The notes under the pieces: generated by a model
Database searches by the model: none
What the model was told of the DNA's origin: nothing
The model's input: the letters and a program-made list of their open reading frames with translations, nothing else
Shown here: positions 1 through 11,379 of the stretch, piece by piece
Layout of the letters: each line of letters starts with the position of its first letter
Position numbering within the stretch: the first letter of the stretch is position 1
Origin: Sternotherus odoratus
Lineage: Eukaryota > Chordata > Testudines > Kinosternidae
Reading direction: 5' to 3'
Assembly: GCA_032164245.1 (NCBI GenBank)
Contig: JAVMKO010000001.1
Span: forward strand, 245,839,644 to 245,903,643
Length of the DNA stretch: 64,000 nucleotides
Translations under genes and position numbers: made by a program

Positions 1-3000
1 GGCAGAGTGATTTAACTTTGAATATTATTCAGATGAAATTTTGGTTCAACTCTTCTGGAATATAAAATGCATACAAATATGCAGTCTCCTTTTCATGTTA
101 CTTGTAAGCCCTTTAAGAAATAATACAGTCTTATCAAGTTCTGAGCCATAGCCTTAAAAAAATATACTAGGAAGATTTATAATCTTACATGTAAAATTCT
201 GATCACAAGAGAAGACAGCTAGCAGATGAAGTATTTGCTCACCTGGCAGAAGCAGATCAACAGACTGAAGTCTACTTGTGATGGTGTGTAGGGTGAGGAT
301 AGCAAAGGAAAGCAAAGTCGGGAATGCTTGAAAAATAAAATATTTTTAGTTAACAAGTAGAAAAATAAAATGTTGGGAAAAGGGTCCGTTTCAATTCTGA
401 ATCCCTCTCCCCAAATGGTCTCTGCTTTTGTATAAAACAACCTTTTTGAATGACCATCTCGTAGAGCAGCAGTGTTACATAAATTGGTGAGGCCTCCAGT
501 TAAGGACTAATGGCCAATCCTGTGTACGCTCTAATCAGGAAAAACTACTATTGAAGTTAATGAATAAATTATTCTATGTGCAAGTGATAGTGGGAGTGTC
601 ACAGTAGTGATGCAAATAGTTTCAGATAATAGTGTGTTGTTTCTGTATGTATCTTTCAGCCCTCCACTTTGGCTATACCATGGCTCACTATTGACAGCAA
701 CTTCAAGGTAGTAATCTACTAATAGTCAAAGCCAGAAATTATCCGCTAATGAGAGGAAAAAAATGGGACCCACTCTATCAAGTAAAAGGTGGTTTATTGC
801 CTTTACTCGAATGTCTGAGGTGGGGGGGGGGGTATGTCTGAAAGGTGACATTAAAACAATAAAAAGTTTTAGTATAGTTTAATGGCATTTATCCCACAAA
901 GATTGGGAACAACTGTCCAATCTATTGATTATTAAATATTTGTACAGAAAATAAAAACAATTAATTATATAAGCTAATAGAAAAAAAAACTTCTCATGCA
1001 AAATACTTGCAGTTTTTTTGACCCGATATCAAATTCATTTAATCTACTTTATGAAATTGCTTGAGGAAACATTCAGCTGTTTTCTGAAAGATTGACTTGG
1101 GGATTACTGAAGCTAGATAATTGTTCAAATGATCAGACTTAAAAAGAAACACTTTGTTTTACATTAATCTTACTGAAATGGGCAATGAATTTGAGAAATA
1201 GATTGCTGTCTAAAAGTCTTGCCAAAAAATGCCTAGCTGAGAGCAACTGTAGCTCCTTTTTAATTTTTTTTATTTTGAACAATCTCATTTTCTTACTTTC
1301 AATCTTTATTCAACATCTGTTGTTTCCCCCTCCTCTGTAACATAATTATGCAGAATTCCAGCGTAAAACAGGTTGAGTAGTTAATAACAGGCAGCTTAAA
1401 CATTTTTTCGCACTGTTGCCCTGCAGATGTTTCTTTCTTTTCTTTTCTTTCTTTCTTTTTTTGTGTGTGGTTTTTTGTTTAATTTGTGTATGTTTCTATC
1501 CTGCTCTTAAAGTGTGCTCTTACAACATATGGAAGCACCTGAAAGTAATTCTGGGATATGCACATGTTTACAAGGCTACTATTATGATATTCAGCACATC
1601 AAAGAGCAGAGTGAAAGACATGTTATTTGTTTTGTTGAAGCAAAAACAATTAATCCATGAGTCATCTTGTTATCACACTCAAATTAATACTCCAATGAGA
1701 TTTTCAGAGATTCTTTATGTAGGTCCACAGTCTTTCAGTATTAATAATGTTCTTTTTTCTCCAAAACAGGCTTATTTTTGCCTTCCTAAATTTGACAAAA
1801 AAGCACTATATCTTAAAAGTAGTCATGCTTCTATGATAAATACTTCTCATTTTGTAATACTTCATTTCAGTAAGTAGCACTTGACATTCAACCTAAGAAA
1901 AGGTGGAAAATGTTACACTGACAAATGTTTGCTCTGTCCAAAAGGTCCTCTGAAACACACAGCTCCTCCATGCAAACAGAGAGAGGTATAACATGCTCTG
2001 TTTTTTATTAATTTTCAAAGAGATCATTTATTAGGATGAATAAGAGGTACTACTTCCAATGAACAAGTGCAAATACGTTATGACAAATAGGAACTAAGAA
2101 AAACAACAACATGGTCTAATTAACTTTCACTTTATCCATATTTAGAATAAAAGAGTAAAAACAACAAAGGAGCAATTGAAGTCATATTCAAAAGAAAATA
2201 CTAGATAGAAATAGTTAGGAGGGATCTCATCCTACATATGATGGATCACAAGTGAATAAAACACAGCAGATTCTGGAAAAATGTGTGCTAGAGCAATCTG
2301 ATACTCCTATCTTCTGGTTTTAGTAAATATCTCAACTGAGATTATCCAGTGAATACTAAATTATTGTAAACAAGATGGATCCAAATCTCTCTTAATAATT
2401 TAAAATAGACTATTTTATCCACAGGATTACAAATTAATAGCTCATCAAGTTTGTGCTCTCAGGATTGAGAAAGGGTTTTTTTTGTTTTGTTTTTTTAATA
2501 TTATCACAGTTTGTTATACAGTATGTGTAGACACCTTTGTGTATTCTCTCCATATTTCATGGCAGGCTGTTATAGAAAATGTTGATTTTAAACTTTTTCC
2601 GGTTTGCTCAGCAGTGTGCAATTTTTATTCCTATGTTGGATTCCACTGACAGTTTGTGTTACAGTCGGAAGAGATACTATCCCTTATTAATAGAACAGAA
2701 TATAATTTGCAGGCCCCTTTCTGTTTTCTCACAAAAAGATTACCTTATAATTTTTAGTTTTAGTTTTTAGTGCTGGAGACAAAACTTAATTTCCTAGTAT
2801 TACTAGTTAGCATCTGCTCTTTAAAGAAAGTCATAAAATAGTGTGCAACTCCTAACCTTCAGGCTTTTCAGTAAAAGAGAAATCATGATATTCTACTAGC
2901 AGAGTCAGATGAATAAAAGAACGTTTTGAACTAAATATGAACAGAAAATATTTCAGAAAGCTTAATATCTTTTCTTTGGGCAAAATTACATTTAGGAGAC

Positions 3001-4820
3001 AGAGTTACAGATTATCAGATTATTCCAGGGTTTTTTTGTTCTCCTGAAAGACGTATGGTTTTTTTCCCCCCAAGCAGAAGGTAAAAATAATTTTGAAATG
3101 AAACACCTCAGATTTTAAATCTCTTTTTGTGATAAGGTAAGAAGATGCTTTTGATTTTTTTAATGGCACCTAGTTCTAGAAGCTGCTCTAATAGTGAAAG
3201 ATGATGTGTCTAGTTTTTGTAAATTTGGCTGTAAAGTTATCCATAAATATGTGCATATTTAACATGGAAATTTCTTTTGTAATGTAAAATTTGACTTTGG
3301 AAAAAATACTATTTCTGTGCAGAGGTTCTTTTGCATATGCTCGAGACAAATCTCTTTACAGTTTTGCTTTTAATTTATTGTAGTTACAAAAAAACCTTTT
3401 GTTCCAAACCATCCTCACCTGCTCTCAACAAAAGAATCAAAGCAGAAGAGGCAGTTTAGAAATGGAGAGAAAATGCCACAAAATGTTAAAAGAAACTAAA
3501 AGACAACACCCCACATCTGGCACATCCTGCAACTACCTGAGAAGACTGTGAAGGAAGACTAGTTTGTACTAACTGCCACATATCAGTGTACTGTTAGTTA
3601 TTGTGGACTCAGGTGTGCATAGAAAATTGGGAATCTTGGAAATGATCCTGCCAGGTTGTAAGTTGCAGCAAGACATTTGAACCTAACTGTGTAAAAAATG
3701 ACAACAACATTTTCAATACAAATACAAGAAACTATTTTATATGAGATTGCTACAACTGTGGTATTGTTTACGATGTTTCTGCCACATTATTGTTTCTGCC
3801 ACATTATTACAGTTTGCTTGTATGAAAAAGAAATGCATACTGTATTGTAGCACTGCAAATTACACCCTGCTCACATAGCTTCAAACAACCTTTTTCACCA
3901 CACCATACAAATATCTTAGGTTTCAGTGTTTCCTGGTGGGAATTCTACAGAACGAAACAGATTTGTACCGGGAATTATGTTGTGATTTAATTTAATTTTT
4001 CATGATGTTTAGCTCATAACCCACTATGTTGATCTGAAAAAAGATGCAGAATTATATTTTAAATTATCATTATTATTAGAATCATGATCAAAGAAAAGAA
4101 GAATCAGATACAATAGTATTACGGACACATTATCTGCTGCACATTCGAGTACTCTGTAGAGCAGATTATATCATTTCTTTAAAAAAGGAAAAGAAAACAC
4201 ACAATAAGACATATATATATATATATAAAATCATAATTATCTTTAAATATGGCTACAAAAAAGGGGGAAAATAATGTAAACTTTTTCCTTTCAGTGTTAA
4301 AATAAAATGGCATACTGACAGTACACGCTGGATTGTGATTAATCACCTTGTCTTCTCAGATTTTATATATGAATTCAGAGGACAGTTATTTCCGAGTTAA
4401 AGAAAAAAATCTTACATATAAACTTAAGCCAAGGATTTGTGGGGGTTTTTCTTTCACCGAAAAAATACAGACTTGTAAGTGCTACTCGTATCTATGCATT
4501 CAGGCCACATGCACTACAGTGCAACATCACCTTCTGAGTTCTACTAAGATATGATAGCTGTCAGATGAAAGTGCCACACATTCTTTTGCAGGGAAAGAAT
4601 TTGCTGGTTTTAAAAAATGGCATCACCAAGTCGATAAGCCTGAAATCAGACCTACCAGCATTTGTGAGTATGCATGCACATTGCCAAGCTGCCAATATGT
4701 TCCATTCTTGTGAGAAGTTTAAGGCGATCTAAGACAGTAGTTTCCATCCTTTATTGCTGAAGACTCTACTTGTTCTGGATTAGCAGATGTCCACTCAACA
4801 TGTCTCTCATACTATGTCCT
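1..4820. other. Unassigned AT-rich intron sequence
   Basis: No recognisable gene or repeat family was found. Visible local structure: a TC-rich run around 1430-1460; an 18-bp direct duplication at about 3775-3808 built on TTTCTGCCACATTATT; and a (TA)n run at 4210-4227. Open frames of 60-153 codons here show no family resemblance and have intron-like composition. Confidence 0.6.
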
Positions 4821-4930
4821 CCTGCCACAGATTTCACTAACTTCCTTTTCTCACTCTCCTCTCCCTTCTCCTTTTCTGTCTTCTCTTTTCCTGCTTGCCA
4901 TTCTCTTCTTTCTACCATTTTCTTTTCTTA
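4821..4930. repeat. Pyrimidine-rich tract
   Basis: About 100 bp almost wholly of C and T (CTCTCC, CTTTTC, TCTTC blocks) runs directly up to the TTA target duplication of the adjacent MITE. It is low-complexity sequence and possibly favoured the insertion. Confidence 0.7.
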
Positions 4931-5225
4931 GAGCTTGTCTATACTTACTGCGGGTTCAACACAAGGAAAAAGATGCACTGACAGTCAATTTAGCAGGTCT
5001 AGTGAAGACCATCTAATCAACTGCCAATCGCTCTTCTGTCAACTCCTGTATTCCACCTGAACAAGAAGTAGAAAGCGGGGTTGACGTGTGAGCGTCTCCA
5101 ACAGACATCACATAGTATGGATCCCGGGGGAAGTAGATCTAAGTACGTCAACTTCAATTACGTCATTCACATAGCTGAAGTTGCATAACTTAGATCGATC
5201 TCCCCCCGGTAGTGTAGACAAGGCC
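4931..5225. mobile_element. Harbinger-type MITE (295 bp), TTA target duplication
   Basis: The left end reads GAGCTTGTCTATACT and the right end, reverse-complemented, reads GGCCTTGTCTACACT. TTA flanks both sides (4928-4930 and 5226-5228), the 3-bp duplication typical of PIF/Harbinger. Inside are AAGTTGACGTACTTAGATC-type and inverted AACTTCAGCTATGTGA motifs that I associate with a turtle Harbinger MITE family. It has no coding capacity. Confidence 0.8.
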
Positions 5226-5875
5226 TTAGTCTTTACAATATTTCTATATGTTTTGTCTGTTTCACCTCCCCATTGCTAATCTCCTGCTGTCTGATCCCTC
5301 TCCCAATTTCTTCACTCATACACAGACTATATACTGATGGGAGAGCAGTATCTCTTTGTGCAACAGGGGGAAAAAAAAAGTTTGACTGGTGGGATGTTGC
5401 CTGAGCCCGCAATCTTCTACACACTACTGCAATCAGCTATTGCAATCAACTACATTAAGGGTCACAGGGAACAGGTGCTAAGAAGGAGGATTCTGGCTTT
5501 CAGAGTGCCACCTGCTTCTTTTTCCACAGACACAGCAGCATGTTTGCAATGTGTGCATGTGAATTTGCAAACCTATGGCTTTTCGATCCAAAGTGATTAC
5601 ACTTATCTACTCCTTTATCTTGGGCCCACATAACTAGTCTGATTCACAAAGACAGACATGCCCCTCACCTCCAGTTAGTAAAAATGTTAGTAAAACTGAG
5701 GTTATTGTACGTTTCAATGCCTTGCCTGCCTAAGTGAACAAAAAAGAAAGGACCAAGCAAAATGATGGGGGTAACATCCGCATATGATTAAAATTATGAA
5801 AAAAAATGGAGCTTGTTTTGTTTGATGGTAGGGGATCAGATACCACAAGGATGAGTGCAGTATAAAGACTAATAT

Positions 5876-6170
5876 AGGGATCGACAACGTTGGCACGCAG
5901 GACTGCAGGGTAAGCACCCTTAGCGATCCCCACCACTTTCTTTACCTGCCATTTCACCGAACGCGGCTCCCACTGGCCGCGGTTCGCAGTCCAATGGGAG
6001 CTGCGGGAAGTGGCACAGTACTGGTTACCGCTTACCGCAGCTCCGATTGGACCGGGATGGCGAACCGCTGCCAGTAGGAGCCGCAGTCAGCGAAACGGCA
6101 GGTAAACAGTGGCAGGGCCTACTAAGGGTTCTTACCCTGCAGTCCCGCGTGCCAACGTTGCCAATCCCTG
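5876..6170. mobile_element. hAT-type foldback MITE (295 bp), 8-bp target duplication
   Basis: It is flanked by exact 8-bp copies of GACTAATA at 5868-5875 and 6171-6178. The left end TAGGGATCGACAACGTTGG pairs with the right end (reverse complement CAGGGATTGGCAACGTTGG). The pairing extends inward over most of the element (GCAGGGTAAG, GCTCCCACTGGC, CGGTTCGC), so the whole unit folds on itself. Eight-bp duplications mark the hAT superfamily. It is GC-rich compared with its surroundings and non-coding. Confidence 0.88.
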
Positions 6171-6179
6171 GACTAATAT

Positions 6180-6735
6180 ATACCGAGAGATTGAGAGAAA
6201 GATCACATTGTGGAGAAGCCGGTATTTTTTTCCGTATCATCATAGGCAGCGGGTATAATAGGTCAAGGGAGGCTAAGCTTCCTCTGGTACAATGGCTGCT
6301 AACCTGCCGCCAGATGCTTTGGCCATAGGGGCCCCACTTGCACTCTGCCTCTTCCTGTCCCTGAGACCCCAACCAACTCTACTTGGCTGAGTCCCTCCAC
6401 TCCATTCCCCCTCTCTGGAGATCCCCGTCACTTGGCATGTCCCTCCTCTCCTCCTCATCCCCTGCAGAGACTTGGTGGGCAGCAGGCAGAGGCCTTGAGG
6501 GGAAGGGGAATGGAGAAGAGAGATGTGGTGAGCGAGAGTGGCGGGGACTTTGGGGGAAGTGGGTGTGTGGAGAAGAGGAGGGACAGAGGGAGTTGTGGGT
6601 GGTGGGGGCCTTGTGAGAGAGGAAGTGGAGGAGAGGAGGGAGATGGGGAGTGATGGCGGAGGGGGACGAACGGGATCGGGAGATGAAGGTGAGGAGTGAC
6701 ACAGCGAGCAGTGGCTTAGAGGGGGTGCAAGGGTG
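6180..6735. repeat. Unidentified GC-rich block with purine-rich tandem-like sequence
   Basis: It lies between the hAT MITE and a CR1 tail. The second half (about 6480-6720) is strongly G/A-rich, with recurring GGAGAAGAGAG, GGGGGAAGTGGG and GAGGAGAGGAGGGA blocks. Frames of 61-120 codons on both strands are compositional and do not look like known proteins. The low-AT content suggests an inserted repeat, but I do not recognise the family. Confidence 0.4.
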
Positions 6736-6863
6736 GACCATGGGTGGATAAATTCATGGAGGTTAAGTCCATTAATGGCTACTAGGATGGGTATGGAATG
6801 GTGTCCCTAGCCTCTGTCAGAGGGTGGTGATGGATGGCAGGAGACATCACTTGATCATTATCT

Positions 6864-7084
6864 CTTGGTGTTTACACCTCCAGATTAGCTGCTGGAAGTG
6901 GGCCTCATCCTTCTTGATTGAATTTACCTTGCTATCTCTAACCTGACTCTTGTCTGTATATTTATACCTGCCTCTAGAGATTTCCACAACATTCATCTGG
7001 TGAAGTGGGTCTTCACCCACGAAAGTTTATGCTTCTAAACATCTGTTAGTCTATAAGGTGCTACAAGACTCTTTGTCGCTTTTT
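6864..7084 (+). mobile_element. Penelope-like terminal repeat (221 bp) inserted in CR1
   Basis: The insert is bounded by an exact 10-bp direct repeat ATCATTATCT (6854-6863 and 7085-7094). Its 3' part (CACGAAAGTTTATGC, then ATCTGTTAGTCTATAAGGTG) is a repeat that is abundant in reptile genomes. Because it carries a hammerhead-like core, I assign it to a Penelope-like element or a derived short repeat. It contains no coding sequence. Family assignment is inference; the insertion boundaries are directly visible. Confidence 0.65.
6988..7046 (+). ncRNA. Hammerhead-ribozyme-like motif (diverged)
   Basis: The order of elements fits a hammerhead core: CTGGTGA at 6997-7003 in place of CUGANGA; then a perfect 6-bp stem II, GTGGGT (7005-7010) and ACCCAC (7015-7020) closed by CTTC; then GAAA at 7021-7024. 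Downstream TTATGC and a segment with partial complementarity to ACAACATTCAT upstream could form stems III and I. The G at the CUGA position (CTGG) is a core substitution that should impair cleavage in this copy. Motif recognition is by eye; activity is unlikely here. Confidence 0.55.
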
Positions 7085-7128
7085 ATCATTATCTGTTAGG
7101 TTCACTCACTCAAGGGCACCCGCATTGG

Positions 7129-10100
7129 GATGGAGTATGGGAGCAGTCCATGGGAGGAATGGGCAGGGGCACAGGAGAAAGCAGAAGGTCACGAAGCTAG
7201 CCTCCCCCAGGAGAAGCTTCACCCGTGACGCAAACATATCAGACTGTTTTTTTGAAAAGTAAATTTCAAAAAATCAGGACATTTTTTTAGAGTAGGCACA
7301 ATTTGGGGCCCATCGGCCTTGACAGTGTGCTCCCTTTTACTCTAAGCAAATGGTGATTCAGTAAGCCACCAGTGTTCACGTGGGGTTGAGAAGAAAATAT
7401 GAAATGAGTTTCACTTATGAACCTACCTCCATCTTTTTGTTAAATGCATCCACTTCATCACTGACATGTTATTTTCCAATGGACATTAAGAGTATATGCA
7501 ATCACTCAAATGTGAAAACTCCATATTAAAGTTTCTATCAGTTACTTATTCAAGTAACTGTAGAATGTGCCTAAAATGATCAGGTAAACTTCTTTAAACA
7601 CAGTGTCCTAATCTATTGCATATTGCCTGGAAGTTGCAATTTAAGTTAAGTCTTTTAAACGAAAGACTACATAAGATATCAAAGCTATAAACAAAGGCAA
7701 AACAGTGTATACAATTCACGCTAAAAACAGAAAATAAGATTAGAGGTATTGTTTCTGATCAGGGATAGATAAAGTAACAGAACAAGGTTAACTAAAAGAA
7801 AGAGAAACTAGGTACTCAGCATGTGGGGAAAAGAGGGGGAAAGATTAAAAAGATAGATTTATCCAATAGGAAGAAAGTGATCAAAAGATAAAAAGTGAAT
7901 GATATGATCAGAGTAAGAAGCAATGTACCATAATTAATGGGTATTAGGCAGTCAGAAAAAGAATGAAATGAGAAAGTACAAAACAGCATGTGATTAGCAG
8001 GGATGATCATAAAGAACTAAACAAGAAACATAAGAAGGGTAATAGTGCAAGAAAAAATATGGAAGAACACTGAGAAAACTTGAGGGGGAGAGCATTAAAA
8101 GTAAAAATACCAGAGCCTGAGGAGAAATGTAATGTAACGGTTCGATCAAAGGTGTGTGGTGGAATCACATGAGCATTACTAAAAATGATTAACAGTAATA
8201 ATAATGAAGAAGAAGATGATTGAGCCTTTAAAAGAAAAAAATCAGGAGCCCGAGAACCTTTTCATTCTTTTAATATGGAAACTAAAACAGTTCACATAAA
8301 AGAGCTATTTGAACCATTTGAAAACGCCACTGACATCAGTGCAATCTGACTAAATGTGTACTTCCTAATGCATATTTTAGTGCCTATCAACAGTACATAA
8401 GGTATTACACAGAAATGCATGCATAATAATAATACAAGCCTAAACCATTCAGCTGTATCACAAATAATAATTATCTGGGACACTAAAAGATCATGGCAAA
8501 AGCTAATCTAATAAGTCTTCCATTATCCTTTAATACTTTAAATCTGTGCCGTGAGCTAAACAGTTGTCAAAATTGAGTTCTGTTTACAGCAAGCTGAATA
8601 ACAGGGAAATAAACAGAGATCACTGCTGAGCTCTAATTACAAAAACAAATTGTTCTCTCTGTAATCGAGCTGAAAAGGTTAGCTCCTTCCCACCCATCCC
8701 CACCCCACCTTACTTTATGCGTGCAGTAAGTATAAAGACAGATGAAAGATCATACATCATCAGTTGTGGAAACAGGAATTGCAAGAGACGATAGATAATA
8801 GAAAGACCCAGCAGATATCCCCTATTAGCAGCTGGCTTGCAGGGATGAGGTCACAGAGAACACAGTGGCTATTTTATACCAGACATGGTATTTCAGTATA
8901 ACGTGGCACACTCTTCTCTTTCCAGAGCAAGGTGGCTGTAGTGATGCCTACCAGCTGTCTTGATCATGAATAGAGACTACATATGCAAACATGAAGTGCA
9001 GTCTTCCGCACAGCTCACGATAGAACACTGTAAACTACACTCTCTAGTCTCCATGATCCATATATCTATGTTCAAAATTATGGCTGCATCTTCTCCATTT
9101 AATATAAATTAGGTGCAGCCTATAGGCTACCTGAAAGTTGACAATGAAGTCCTTGAGAAGGTAAAGCTTTGGTAATTAGGACTTGTACTCTATGCTGTAA
9201 GTATCTAATATTAGGTGGTTTTGTTGGATGGTAGGATAGTTCCTTGTATTAAATATTATCTTATTTTCTGATTTTTTTATTTATGGTTATTGATGAAAGA
9301 TCACATGGCATTTATTGAACACAATAAAGACAATCAAGTCTAGACATTGAGAACAGGACCTTGACATCCCAACCATCCCAACCTTGCCAACATTCTCTCT
9401 TATATTACAACCACAGATTAATTCTCATCTGGCACCAATACAAATGTTCACAGCTGAAGACAAAATGTTGTTTAGTGCATAATAATAGCTATGGCTGCAT
9501 GAAAACAATCATTGCTCTACAGGTATATAATTCATTTCTTGAGAGAAATGTTATTATAATGCAACTAAATTTAACAGTTCCTCAGCAGGTATCACTGGGC
9601 TGAGAATAGCCCACCACAGATAGACTGTAAAAAACTATTTTACACAAACCAGTCTCTGCTTGCTCACTACCAGAGACAATTCATTTAGTATCATCACTTA
9701 AGCTATTCTGCTTATGTGGCATCACAGTTACAATCTATATTTCTCAGCTCTACACCCCAGGGACTAAAACTATTGAAGTAAAAGTAAAGTAAGTTGTCTG
9801 AAAAAAAGGGTAGTTCCAATTCATTATGTGAAGACAACTAGAGTCACCTTAGATTTCCGAGCACTCTTATACTCTTATCTAAGAAGGCCTTTAAAATTAC
9901 TACTCTAAAACACTACCAATCTATGTACACAATTTTTCTTTTATGAATAACTGGTACCACACGCATATGCTCATTATAGAAGTAGTGTAAAGGTACTACC
10001 TCAGTATAAATAGTACACAGTTATTCATCTAAAGAAATATGTATGCTGCTCTAATCAGGGGAAAAGGACCATTGAAAATCCACACTAAGTGCTACAATGC

Positions 10101-11379
10101 CTAGAGTATTGTTTCCATGAATGGGGAATAAAAATACTCAACAGGCAATTAAACTTATTTAATTTCCAGTTCTTACAAATCTACATCAGAAATCCTAAAA
10201 ATTTAAGGCTCATTTAAAAAACAGCAAATGGGTAATTAACAGCTTGTTGAGTATGTCAATCAACTGGATATGTGGAAAGAATTTAGCAGATATAAGTGCT
10301 GCCATTCCTCATATTTGATGCCTTTATTTTTTTTCCCTACTAAATGAGAAAAACTTCAGTCAGTTTGCTTCCTTAACAGAACTAAAAGCTTTCTTAAACT
10401 GTATAATTTCTATTTATAATTCTTGGGCAAGGCATCATTTTTAACACCAGGTATGTGAAAAAGTCTTACACTTTGGAAGCGGAATGATTACCTTCTTTAT
10501 TCAGGATAATTGATAAACCATAAATTTAAACTCACAATTTACTGCAATGAAATTTCAAATATATTTATCTAGATACAATGTATCTGCATTTACACAAGGT
10601 TTGCAAAGTCTGATTTCTATAAATGTTAGGATTGTAACATCTTGTTCAACAATACTTTAAATACTTTTCAGAGGTTTTGTTTGTCTACTGTACAACTCTT
10701 GAGCTTTTTACTAGGAAAGGAATCACTTCAGAGTATCCATTCATGATTTGAAAAGAGTGCTATTATCTCTGGATATCCTTTTCTATAACTTTCCTCTTTA
10801 AGATGGAAGGGCATAAAGTCATTATTCTAAAAAGAAATAATAGCTGAAAAGAAGACTATACATTCTCCTCAGTTTAGCATTATGAAAGTTCACATTTGTT
10901 TGCACAGTTCCTTGTACAATGGGCAGTTCATCTGATTGAGACTGCAATACAAAGTAATTAGTAAATAATAGTAACACATTTTCCAAGATCTTATCTGTAA
11001 AAAGTATTTTAAATGTTCAAATTTACAATATATTCCTACTTCACTGCATACAGACATATTAGTTCAAGATCAGATGTGTCATATCACATACAGGAACAAT
11101 TTTGATCCTACTTTAATTCTAGTTTAACATTCAGGAAAATTTGTCTACTGCTTAAACAGTAAGGGCCAATTTTTCAGTAGCACAAAACAGAAGCAACTGT
11201 TAAAATGTGTCTGCACTCACTGAACACAAACACTCACCGAGTAGCTTAGGTATCTGCACAGTTTTGCGGACACTCTCATTATGGCCAGCTTAGAAACTAT
11301 GGCCCTAAATTCAACCATAGTGGAAACATGACAACTCTATACAGGTTGTGAAAAAAACAACAACTTTCTACTCCAGCAG
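7129..11379. other. Unassigned AT-rich intron sequence
   Basis: No recognisable coding sequence or named repeat. Segments such as 8500-8690 contain homeodomain-like TAATTA and evenly mixed sequence that could be conserved non-coding DNA, but this cannot be judged from one genome. Open frames of 60-90 codons are not convincing. Confidence 0.5.

Larger units (their letters stand above)
6736..7128 (+). mobile_element. CR1-type LINE 3' end, split by a later insertion
   Basis: Sequence such as AAGTCCATTAATGGCTA, GTCCCTAGCCTCTGTCAGAG and GGTGATGGATGGCAGGAGA is the familiar CR1-family 3' region in reptiles; the same phrases recur at 27301-27420. The homology breaks at ATCATTATCT (6854-6863), resumes at the repeated ATCATTATCT (7085-7094), and continues with GTTAGGTTCACTCACTC to about 7128. 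It is non-coding and 5'-truncated. Confidence 0.82.

Noticed and set aside
1416..1877. 153-codon plus-strand open frame
   Set aside because: Its first part is a TC-rich low-complexity run, there is no family motif, promoter or splice context, and composition equals the surrounding intron.
6025..6741. Overlapping frames of 61-120 codons on both strands
   Set aside because: They fall on a hAT foldback and a purine-rich block, where stop codons are rare because of composition.
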